A stretch of DNA of 8,335 nucleotides from Candidatus Njordarchaeota archaeon (GTDB lineage Archaea > Asgardarchaeota > Njordarchaeia > Njordarchaeales > Njordarchaeaceae). The position numbers and the translations under genes are program-made. Of the stretch, positions 1 to 5,863 are shown one piece after another (within the stretch, counting starts at the first letter, position 1; every line of letters starts with the position of its first letter). The stretch lies in the NCBI GenBank assembly GCA_029856055.1, contig JAHQWF010000010.1:1-8335 (forward strand). Reading direction: 5' to 3'. The notes beneath the pieces were generated by a model. It was not told the origin of the DNA, searched no databases, and saw only the letters and a list, made by a program, of their open reading frames with translations.

Positions 1-200
1 CAAGCAAATTAGGCATAAAAAAGAGAATACAGGAGTTCTGGAGCAAAATGTCGAGGGAAGTCAAGATACCTCCATTACACTTGGATTCCTTATTATGGGT
101 TGCACTAGGATGTATAAAAAGAAACGAAGAGACAGATGAAATAAAATTACAGGAACTGATACAATTCTTAAGAAAAATCTTTAGCAAGAACGATCAATAA
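1..200 (+). CDS. Archaeal 8-oxoguanine DNA glycosylase/lyase (AGOG family), C-terminal part
   Basis: An open frame enters from the left edge (codons begin at base 3) and stops with TAA at 198-200, giving the last 65 residues of a protein. The segment IPPLHLDSLLWVALG, preceded by an IQEFWSKMSREV helix, closely resembles what I recall of the C-terminus of Pyrobaculum AGOG (IPPLHLDTLLWLAG after VQKIWDAVARET). That family is a helix-hairpin-helix N-glycosylase/AP lyase that removes 8-oxoguanine from DNA. Its catalytic Lys and Asp lie upstream and outside this window, so activity cannot be judged here. The tail after the motif is charged and helical. The gene converges on the leftward nucleotidyltransferase gene across about 76 bases. 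The family assignment rests on one short motif recalled from memory, so it is likely but not certain. Confidence 0.72.
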   Translation, partial: SKLGIKKRIQEFWSKMSREVKIPPLHLDSLLWVALGCIKRNEETDEIKLQELIQFLRKIFSKNDQ

Positions 201-276
201 AAAGCAGAGATGCAAATCCAAGACACATAACTCTTATTTAACATAGGAACTTAGGTTATCTAACGATCAATCATAA
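201..276. other. Convergent intergenic spacer
   Basis: This short AT-rich spacer separates the ends of the rightward AGOG-like gene and the leftward nucleotidyltransferase gene. I see no ORF, no clear hairpin and only short T stretches. It presumably holds the 3' ends of both transcripts. Confidence 0.5.
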
Positions 277-600
277 TTAAATTATTTTTATCCAGTACTT
301 CTTAGCATCTCTAAGAACAAAACTATTCATCAATTTTTCTTGGAACTCTTTTGGAGTGAGAGGTATAACTTCAATAAACGGTCTTATCTTATGTTCCCAT
401 TGAATCTTATATAAAAGTTCCAACCTTTGCATAAAGCTTAAGCCTTCGAAATCATTTGAAACAACAACGAGATCTATATCACTATTTTTAAGCCAAGTAC
501 CTTTAACATAGCTCCCAAACAAATAAGCCTCAATTACATTAATATGCTTTGAAAGCACATTCAGAAATTTTTTAACTGTCTCAATAACTATCTCTAACAT
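277..600 (-). CDS. Minimal nucleotidyltransferase (MNT) of a HEPN/MNT module
   Basis: A 107-residue protein of the DNA polymerase beta-like minimal nucleotidyltransferase family. The signature G-S-x10-D-x-D is complete: Gly29-Ser30, then Asp41 and Asp43 within GSYVKGTWLKNSDIDLVVVS. A likely third acid is Glu77 in PFIEVIPLT, so the two-metal active site looks intact. In known MNT/HEPN toxin-antitoxin pairs, MNT proteins transfer nucleotides (for example AMP) to the HEPN partner and neutralise it. I chose ATG at 600 because the fold begins there (MLEIVIETVKKFL) and because it overlaps the 3' end of the HEPN frame by 20 bases, the usual coupled arrangement. The frame is open up to 750, but that extra N-terminus is only the HEPN gene read out of frame. 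If the HEPN partner is really broken, this would be an orphan antitoxin-like enzyme. Confidence 0.88.
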   Translation of the reverse strand: MLEIVIETVKKFLNVLSKHINVIEAYLFGSYVKGTWLKNSDIDLVVVSNDFEGLSFMQRLELLYKIQWEHKIRPFIEVIPLTPKEFQEKLMNSFVLRDAKKYWIKII

Positions 601-990
601 ATCTCTCTGCAAAATTAAGCACCTCTCTAGCAAGACTGACAGCTCTCTCCCCCTCGATCCGATCAACAGATTCGCTTGGAAGACCATTAGCCGCATCTGG
701 ATAACGAGTAACAGTATAGTACTTATTAAAAATATAGATCTGTTCTCCAATTTCAGATGGCAATTTGAAACCTTTCTCTTTCAGCAAATGATAAAGCCCG
801 GTCACAGTGTATATTTTTGGAGGTTCCTCTCGCCTGACAATAAAGAAAAGAGCTTTAAGTACTTTTTCAACAGCTTGCTGAGCAAAAAAGCGGCTCTAAA
901 CCAACGCTCTCTTTCTAAAGCTTCTTCAGCATCAACTAAATCCTCTCTAGCAGCTTCAAGCCAAAGCTCTATCTCTCTTCTACGCATCAT
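581..990 (-). pseudogene. HEPN-domain protein, split by a one-base frameshift
   Basis: The 5' part (from ATG 990; alternatives 999 and 987) encodes REIELWLEAAREDLVDAEEA and reaches the helix ending WFRAAF. It then leaves frame and would stop at TGA near 802. Reading one base back at the T6 run (884-889) restores FFAQQAVEKVLKALFF, then YTVTGLYHLLKEKGFKLP, and runs on in one frame to the stop at 581-583. The rejoined protein of about 136 residues is a full-length HEPN domain (four-helix bundle, often RNases or toxins paired with MNT). The only His in the rejoined protein has no Arg 4-6 residues before it, so the canonical Rx4-6H RNase motif is absent and this may be a non-catalytic HEPN subgroup. 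The 3' end overlaps the MNT start. The break may be true decay, sequencing error, or programmed -1 frameshifting. Confidence 0.82.
883..889 (-). promoter_or_regulatory. Slippery heptamer U UUU UUG at the HEPN frame break
   Basis: On the coding (minus) strand the zero frame reads GCT TTT TTG CTC. The seven bases T TTT TTG fit the X XXY YYZ rule for -1 ribosomal slippage. Slipping one base back gives TTT TTT GCT CAG, which is exactly the frame that completes the HEPN domain. Just downstream CAGC AA GCTG is self-complementary, but I see no strong hairpin or pseudoknot. The same T6 run could equally be a place for transcriptional slippage or a one-base sequencing deletion. The motif is directly visible; its function is inference. 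Confidence 0.4.
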
Positions 991-1024
991 TATAAACACA
1001 AAATTAAACTCAAAATCAATTAGT

Positions 1025-1036
1025 CCTATATATAAA
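1025..1036 (-). promoter_or_regulatory. TATA-like box for the HEPN/MNT operon
   Basis: The minus strand reads TTTATATATAGG here, centred near 1031. A start of transcription about 25 bases further would fall near 1005, just before the candidate ATGs at 999 and 990, giving a very short or no leader as is usual in crenarchaea. No convincing purine-rich BRE precedes it. The surroundings are very AT-rich, so this is tentative. Confidence 0.4.
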
Positions 1037-1143
1037 CTAACATATCTATCATAAAATACTTCACTTTTTTGAAAAAATTAAAATTATATAATTATATTAT
1101 AAATACAATAGTATATACATAATAATTACATATAAGATGTTTT

Positions 1144-1153
1144 CGAAATAATA
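1144..1153 (+). promoter_or_regulatory. BRE/TATA-like element for the surface-protein cluster
   Basis: CGAAATAATA resembles a purine-rich BRE followed by an AT-rich TATA element. It is centred about 25 bases before the GTG at 1175, which would make the first gene essentially leaderless. The 1055-1174 divergent intergenic region is almost wholly A and T, so other positions are possible and the call is weak. Confidence 0.35.
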
Positions 1154-1174
1154 CGCCTTAATACACAATATAAA

Positions 1175-2491
1175 GTGGTGGTGGTGCAGAAGAAAAGTAT
1201 AGTTATAATTGCATTAATATTTATCTCTATACCTATCCTAGCAGAAAATTATAGCGCTAAGCATCTACATGGCGGTGAAGAACTTTTTGCTCAACCACTC
1301 GCGAACGTAGATCATAATGATGAATACACAACAATATCTATACCGTTAGACAACGGTTCTATAAAACTACATGTATATCAAAATCAGAAAGGAAGCACAT
1401 ACTTAACAACAGAAAAAGTCAAAATAAAGATAAATAATAGCATCAAGCAAGGAAAACCAGATTCAGAATTAAATATTGCCTCAACGGAACAAGGCATAGG
1501 CATAAGTTCAACCAACGTAATAGCTTCATGGATTGAAGCACCAGCATACTGGGATAGAGGAACAACAATAACAATCAAAGTCGGCTTCAAAATCTATCTA
1601 AGATACACTTATACAGCAACAATAACAGTAAAATCCGAGATCTACGACAAATACCTTAAGCAGTTATATTTTTATGAAAAGAAAGAGGCATCAAGTCAAA
1701 AAACTACAACTATTTCTTTGAGACCAAGAGTCACGAAGTACGTCTATGTCCCTGTATCAATCGGTTACACGACAGTCGGGTTGAAGAAGATAATAGTTAA
1801 GGTGACTAGGGACCTGCAATACAATTTTAATGAGGGATATAATTATGTCCAGAGGTTCAATAGGAATGAATTCAATCCAAGCCAATTACCAAGCTATGCC
1901 TACGAGCTATCAGACATCTATCACTTTAATAAATGGAGCATCATAAGGAAGGCTGGAGAAGCAGTTGATTACTGGGATGAGACAATGACATCGGCGTATA
2001 GAACAGCCAAGAAACTTAATTCATGGATACATGATAGTTTTCAATATACTGATACTGATGAATTTAGAGATCTTACATGGGGTGACGAGAGGATAATGGA
2101 GACTTACGACGGTAAGTATCATGGGGTCTGTGATGAGTACGCGGTATTATTCATTTCCTTTGCTAGAGCAGTAAATATTCCTGCAAGACAAATCTATATT
2201 GAAGGATTTTATGAAGGTAAATGGCAGGGACATGCTTTCGCAGAGATATGGGAGGGCAGTAAATGGGTTCATGCAGATTCTACATGGAATATATATGATT
2301 TCCCTCAAATATATAAATTATCTGGTTATTCTATTAAATGTGTAGAAATATGGTTTGGTGCTGATGATAGTCGATGTACTGAAGACGATCCACCAGAATA
2401 TGCAGCTAACCCAGATGAAATTCCAAGTGATGGAATTGTATCTTTTGAAGACTTCAGTAAGCTCTCTTATCCATACAATCCATATCAGTAG
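1175..2491 (+). CDS. Secreted transglutaminase-like (TGL) cysteine-triad protein
   Basis: A 438-residue exported protein. Residues 1-23 form a signal peptide (QKKS, then IVIIALIFISIPILA, probable cleavage after Ala23). Residues about 24-250 are beta-rich with no recognised domain. From about residue 265 a transglutaminase-like domain begins with a helix (SAYRTAKKLNSWIHDSFQYT). It carries the papain-like triad Cys319 (YHGVCDEYAVLF), His353 (GHAFAEIW) and Asp368 (WVHADSTW). This superfamily contains transglutaminases, peptidases and amidases, so the reaction and substrate are unknown; action on envelope proteins is inferred. The protein ends YPYNPYQ, an ending shared with its neighbours. Four GTG codons run from 1175; I use the first, but any could start. 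It leads a tight rightward cluster. Bases 2108-2193 are nearly identical to part of the next gene. Confidence 0.85.
   Translation: MVVVQKKSIVIIALIFISIPILAENYSAKHLHGGEELFAQPLANVDHNDEYTTISIPLDNGSIKLHVYQNQKGSTYLTTEKVKIKINNSIKQGKPDSELNIASTEQGIGISSTNVIASWIEAPAYWDRGTTITIKVGFKIYLRYTYTATITVKSEIYDKYLKQLYFYEKKEASSQKTTTISLRPRVTKYVYVPVSIGYTTVGLKKIIVKVTRDLQYNFNEGYNYVQRFNRNEFNPSQLPSYAYELSDIYHFNKWSIIRKAGEAVDYWDETMTSAYRTAKKLNSWIHDSFQYTDTDEFRDLTWGDERIMETYDGKYHGVCDEYAVLFISFARAVNIPARQIYIEGFYEGKWQGHAFAEIWEGSKWVHADSTWNIYDFPQIYKLSGYSIKCVEIWFGADDSRCTEDDPPEYAANPDEIPSDGIVSFEDFSKLSYPYNPYQ
2108..2193 (+). repeat. Near-identical TGL-core DNA block, copy 1
   Basis: This 86-base stretch matches 3677-3762 in the next gene with 3 differences that I counted by eye. 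The last 59 bases (2135-2193) are identical, synonymous positions included. It encodes DGKYHGVCDEYAV through ARQI around the catalytic Cys. Similarity drops sharply after it, then resumes at lower level around the His/Asp part of the domain. Confidence 0.93.
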
Positions 2492-2495
2492 GGTG
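2491..2495 (+). promoter_or_regulatory. Ribosome-binding site GGGTG for gene 2
   Basis: GGGTG overlaps the stop codon of gene 1 and lies 5 bases before ATG 2501. It pairs well with an archaeal anti-Shine-Dalgarno sequence. It therefore favours ATG 2501 over the overlapping GTG at 2495, which would be part of the site itself. Confidence 0.55.
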
Positions 2496-4024
2496 TGGCA
2501 ATGAGTCCAAAAAAACAAAAGATAAGAATCATTGCAGTTACATCTACTTTATTTATCATTATTTTATCGATATTATTATTTTTACTTACTTTAATGCATT
2601 TTCCATGTATTCCTTCAATGGATGCAGGTTGCTCAATAATTCGAATTAATAATGGAGACTATATTATAGCTGGAAGCCGGGGTATAACCAATGCTTGGTT
2701 AATCAGAGTAACCAACAATGGAGATATAGTTTGGTCAAAAACCTATAATGAAAATCTTACCCATGTTTTCTTTGATATAGTTGCTATGGGTGATAGCAGT
2801 TTCGTTGCTTTAGGAAAAGCAAAGAATGGTTATATGGCTTGTGTAAAGTTCAATACAGATGGCGACACTATCTGGTCAAGATTTTACGGTTCAAATCTAT
2901 TTTATTTGAATGGCGAGGAGATTATAGCTACATCAGATAAAGGTTGCGCAGTAGTTGGTCTAGTGATTAGTTACGAGAATGATTCCAAGTCTTATGACGG
3001 TTTTCTTATTAAAATTAATGAAAATGGTGAATTAGAGTGGAATAAGACATATGGTGGGAAGGGATATGATAGATTCTTTTCTATAGCCCCAACATTAAAT
3101 GGAGGATACATTATGGTTGGTGTTACCTCCGGATCTTATGATATTAATGGCACGTGGGTTGTAAAGGTTGATTTGTACGGTAATCTGCTGTGGAGCAAAA
3201 TATTTAGAGGGATGATAGGTTGGCGCATCACTCCATCCCTAGGCGGAGGATATCTAATAATTGCTGAAGGATATGGAAATGAATCTAGTTCTGGGTCTAA
3301 TATTAAGTTAATTAAGATTGAAGAGGATGGTAGTGTCGAGTGGAATAAAACCTATGATTTAGAAGGAGATGATAGAGTGTCATCTGTCATTCAATTGCTC
3401 GATGGATCTTATATTATTGCAGGGTCAACTAAATATTTAACAAATAACAGTGATGTCTTCCTAATAAAAATTGATGAGAATGGTAATTTAATTTGGATGA
3501 GAACCTATAATGGAGAGCGTTCTAATAGAGCTTACGATATTGCACAATCACTAGACGGTGGTTACGTTATTGTTGGTAAAACTGGTGGTGACATACTGTT
3601 GATGAAGGTTGATGAGAATGGTGACTTGATTTGGGTGAAGACTTATAACGGTGCCCAGGATAAATACTCTTCTTGCGACGGTAGGTATCATGGGGTCTGC
3701 GACGAGTACGCGGTATTATTCATTTCCTTTGCTAGAGCAGTAAATATTCCTGCAAGACAAATTTATGTGCATACAGATTCGGCAGATGGCCACGAGTTTG
3801 CAGAGATATGGGATGGTAGTAAATGGGTTCATGCTGATCCAACATGGAACAAATATGATGATCCAGGGATATATAGAGAGAATGGGCTCTTCATAGAATA
3901 CGTAAAGATATATGCTGGGGCAAACGACAGTAAAGATAGTGACGATACTTATGGCGATGGCATCATATATTGGTATGAATATAATGAGAAGATAGATTAT
4001 AATCCTAATCCTTATCAATGGTGA
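2495..4024 (+). CDS. Membrane-anchored seven-repeat beta-propeller fused to a TGL domain
   Basis: A 509-residue protein counted from GTG 2495; ATG 2501 (two residues later) is the likelier start. Residues 6-11 are basic and 12-36 form one membrane helix, so the rest should lie outside. Residues about 45-388 hold seven units of the form LIKxDxxGxxxWxKTY...DGGYxIxG, with the Trp at 80, 127, 182, 233, 283, 334 and 380. A spacing of 46-55 residues suits a seven-bladed propeller. Then, without the usual preceding helix, comes a short TGL region with Cys402 (YHGVCDEYAVLF), His433 (GHEFAEIW) and Asp448 (WVHADPTW). It ends YNPNPYQW. Cys38 and Cys46 are shared with gene 3 and could pair. It lies 9 bases after gene 1 and 7 before gene 3. 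It is probably a cell-surface enzyme with the propeller as binding platform (inference). Confidence 0.85.
   Translation: MAMSPKKQKIRIIAVTSTLFIIILSILLFLLTLMHFPCIPSMDAGCSIIRINNGDYIIAGSRGITNAWLIRVTNNGDIVWSKTYNENLTHVFFDIVAMGDSSFVALGKAKNGYMACVKFNTDGDTIWSRFYGSNLFYLNGEEIIATSDKGCAVVGLVISYENDSKSYDGFLIKINENGELEWNKTYGGKGYDRFFSIAPTLNGGYIMVGVTSGSYDINGTWVVKVDLYGNLLWSKIFRGMIGWRITPSLGGGYLIIAEGYGNESSSGSNIKLIKIEEDGSVEWNKTYDLEGDDRVSSVIQLLDGSYIIAGSTKYLTNNSDVFLIKIDENGNLIWMRTYNGERSNRAYDIAQSLDGGYVIVGKTGGDILLMKVDENGDLIWVKTYNGAQDKYSSCDGRYHGVCDEYAVLFISFARAVNIPARQIYVHTDSADGHEFAEIWDGSKWVHADPTWNKYDDPGIYRENGLFIEYVKIYAGANDSKDSDDTYGDGIIYWYEYNEKIDYNPNPYQW
3677..3762 (+). repeat. Near-identical TGL-core DNA block, copy 2
   Basis: Partner of 2108-2193. 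Bases 3704-3762 are identical to 2135-2193. It begins just where the propeller part of gene 2 ends (after residues QDKYSSC), so the block edge lies at or near the domain junction, consistent with grafting or gene conversion from gene 1. Confidence 0.93.
4020..4024 (+). promoter_or_regulatory. Ribosome-binding site GGTGA for gene 3
   Basis: GGTGA overlaps the TGA stop of gene 2 and lies 7 bases before ATG 4032. It is a strong match to the 3' end of archaeal 16S rRNA. It indicates coupled translation within one transcript and fixes the start of gene 3. Confidence 0.65.
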
Positions 4025-4031
4025 ATTATCG

Positions 4032-5339
4032 ATGAATAGAAGAAAATTACTTCTTTCTTCGCTTTTACTTATTATTTTTCTCTTCGGCAGTATTATTATA
4101 TCATGGGATCTCTTATACGAGCACCCTAAGTATAGGGGATGCATTCCAGAAAACATTGATAGAGGATGCGCCATCATCGCTACTCATGATGGTGGCTATC
4201 TAATAGCTGGTATGGCTAATTCAAAGCAAGCATGGCTAATTAAAACTGATAGAGAGGGCGGGATCGTGTGGAGTAAAAGTTTCTTTAATAACAACTCATT
4301 TTTTGATTCCATTTTTGAGGATGTAGTGGAGTCTAGGGATGGTGGTTATATCGCGGTTGGATCTGCAACGTATTACCCTAAAGGATCAAGCGTTGGTAAA
4401 TGGTATTGCACTAGTGTGAAGGTTGATGGGGAAGGTAACCTTGTTTGGTCAAAAGTCTATGGTAATTTAAATGGATCTTTTGCTAGAGCCATCACACAAG
4501 CTAGGACAGGAGGTTACATGCTGGCAGGCTCTATCGAGATAAATAACTCAACTGGATTCGACATCTTATTGATAAAGATAAACGAGAATGGTAACGTAAT
4601 CTGGAATAAGAGCTATAGAGGGTCTGGGAACGAGCAGGCATTTGATGTGATTCAAGCAATCGGTGGAGGCTACATTGTCCTTAGTGTAAATGTATCAAGA
4701 GGGTCTGAAAGTATCTGCTTAATTAAGGTTGATGAAGACGGTGATATCGTTTGGAATAAGAAATATAAGGGGTGGGGCTCGTCAATAATCCGATTTAATG
4801 ATAATGGCTATGTTATCGCTGGCATAACTTCTTGGACTGATCAAAATCCAGCTGTATTATTGATCAAGGTTGATGAATATGGGGACTTAATCTGGAACAA
4901 GACTTATAGGGTAGGTAATTTTAGTTGGGGTACATCGCTCATTAATGTAAATGATGGCTTCCTCGTTCTAGGGATTAATGGACGAGATCCTTTAGTGGAT
5001 AGGGATGTACTATTAATGAAAGTTAATGATAACGGTGAAGTGTTATGGAATAAGACTTATGATGGTGGATGTGACGACGCTGGCTATAATATTATTCATG
5101 CACTTGATGGTGGTTACATCATCGTTGGTGAGACAGCCTCATTTGGGGCTGATGGTCGTGATGTCTTGTTGATGAAGGTTGATGAGGATGGGGATTTGGT
5201 TTGGGTGAGAACTTATAGTGGTGTGCAAGATAAAGGTTCTTCAGATAGTTCTTTACCTGTTGAGTTAAGTAGACTCCTCGATTTTAGGTGCATAAGAAGT
5301 AGTGTGATATTATGCAGATCCGCAAGCAGATATATGTGA
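4032..5339 (+). CDS. Membrane-anchored seven-repeat beta-propeller protein with lost TGL tail
   Basis: A 435-residue paralogue of gene 2. Residues 1-5 are basic (MNRRK), 6-29 form a membrane anchor, and Cys37 and Cys46 match Cys38 and Cys46 of gene 2 in a shared CIPxxxDxGCxII stretch. Seven repeats follow, with Trp at 80, 139, 191, 241, 288, 339 and 391. The last (DLVWVRTYSGVQDKGSS) aligns with the last repeat of gene 2 (DLIWVKTYNGAQDKYSS). After that point gene 2 goes into its TGL domain, whereas here the final 30 or so residues are unrelated and end at TGA 5337-5339. The missing C-terminal part survives out of frame at 5312-5536. The propeller may still be made and anchored, but no catalytic Cys or His remains. 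It starts 7 bases after gene 2 with a good ribosome-binding site. Confidence 0.82.
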   Translation: MNRRKLLLSSLLLIIFLFGSIIISWDLLYEHPKYRGCIPENIDRGCAIIATHDGGYLIAGMANSKQAWLIKTDREGGIVWSKSFFNNNSFFDSIFEDVVESRDGGYIAVGSATYYPKGSSVGKWYCTSVKVDGEGNLVWSKVYGNLNGSFARAITQARTGGYMLAGSIEINNSTGFDILLIKINENGNVIWNKSYRGSGNEQAFDVIQAIGGGYIVLSVNVSRGSESICLIKVDEDGDIVWNKKYKGWGSSIIRFNDNGYVIAGITSWTDQNPAVLLIKVDEYGDLIWNKTYRVGNFSWGTSLINVNDGFLVLGINGRDPLVDRDVLLMKVNDNGEVLWNKTYDGGCDDAGYNIIHALDGGYIIVGETASFGADGRDVLLMKVDEDGDLVWVRTYSGVQDKGSSDSSLPVELSRLLDFRCIRSSVILCRSASRYM

Positions 5340-5536
5340 TTACCCACAGTTTTTATAAAATAAATCTTTATCAAATTGACGAAGCGGATATATTAGCGCG
5401 TGCTGGTGATTCAATTGTGAATTCATATTATGACAATGAAACTGGTAAAATTTGGTTAGATCCGCAGATAACGGAAAAAATAATCTACTACGAATATGAG
5501 CATCAAAGCCCTTACTATCCTAATCCTTATGAATAG
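5312..5536 (+). pseudogene. Detached remnant of the gene 3 TGL domain
   Basis: An open frame of 74 codons, overlapping the end of gene 3 in another frame. Near its start QIRKQIYVITHS aligns with IPARQIYVHTDS of gene 2, the strand after the catalytic Cys. Its end, IIYYEYEHQSPYYPNPYE, matches IIYWYEYNEKIDYNPNPYQW at the end of gene 2. Between them the His- and Asp-bearing motifs (GHEFAEIW, WVHADPTW) are not recognisable. Upstream the Cys region is scrambled and shorter than in genes 1 and 2. This looks like a TGL domain eroded by deletions and a frameshift rather than a separate gene, and no ribosome-binding site is evident. A single sequencing error would not restore it. Confidence 0.7.
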
Positions 5537-5544
5537 GTTTCTTT

Positions 5545-5850
5545 ATGTCTAAATTCAAGAAAGCATTCTACATACTGCTCACACTCATTTTATTTTCTAT
5601 AGCTGTATATGTTCCTTCTTACTATAATATGCATCTTGGAATGAAAGTAATTTACAATGCTGGTCATGCAGTAATTCAAACGGAAGATGGTGGTTACTTG
5701 ATAGCGGGATCAACATCACGATCCACTCTATTATTAATTAAAACAAATGATAAGGGAGATATTGAATGGTATAAAGATTTAAAGAAGGTCTTTGTTTTCC
5801 TTGCGTTCATCATGATAATGAACATGGCTATTTATTTTTACTGTCAATAG
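5545..5850 (+). pseudogene. Truncated anchor-plus-first-repeat copy of the propeller family
   Basis: A 101-codon frame starting 8 bases after the gene 3 remnant, with a weak AGGT site before ATG 5545. Residues 1-25 are a basic start and membrane helix as in genes 2 and 3. VIQTEDGGYLIAGSTSRSTL and then LIKTNDKGDIEWYKD make one repeat unit, after which the family sequence stops. The Cys pair of genes 2 and 3 is missing. From about residue 82 the sequence becomes KKVFVFLAFIMIMNMAIYF, which looks like a second, unrelated signal peptide. It would lead into gene 5 (TVNSYALEVRLKNTG) if one T were removed from the run at 5835-5839. I therefore read this as a deletion that joined the start of a propeller gene to the start of gene 5. 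A small membrane protein could still be made. Confidence 0.62.
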
Positions 5851-5863
5851 CTATGCTTTAGAA

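Noticed and set aside
601..750. N-terminal extension of the nucleotidyltransferase frame up to 750
   Set aside because: It overlaps the HEPN coding frame fully, its translation lacks any MNT-like feature, and ATG 600 fits the family start and the usual HEPN/MNT overlap.
788..1054. Rightward 88-codon frame
   Set aside because: It is the antisense shadow of the HEPN gene; the Ser/Lys-rich composition is typical of a shadow frame and it has no start signal.
1055..1174. AT-rich tract as replication origin or attachment site
   Set aside because: I find no repeated origin boxes, inverted repeats or tRNA-like sequence; it is adequately explained as a divergent promoter region.
1384..2518. Leftward frames of 66-68 codons at 1384-1590 and 2318-2518
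   Set aside because: Both lie antisense within the intact gene 1 (the second also crosses into gene 2) and show no coding features of their own.
2627..3658. Asp-box (BNR) repeats
   Set aside because: The spacing in DENGDLIW differs from S-x-D-x-G-x-x-W, so the units fit the LIKxDxxGxxxWxKTY...DGGYxIxG repeat type better.
3716..4177. Leftward 153-codon frame
   Set aside because: It is antisense across the TGL part of gene 2 and the start of gene 3, both well supported; its hydrophobic content mirrors the opposite strand.
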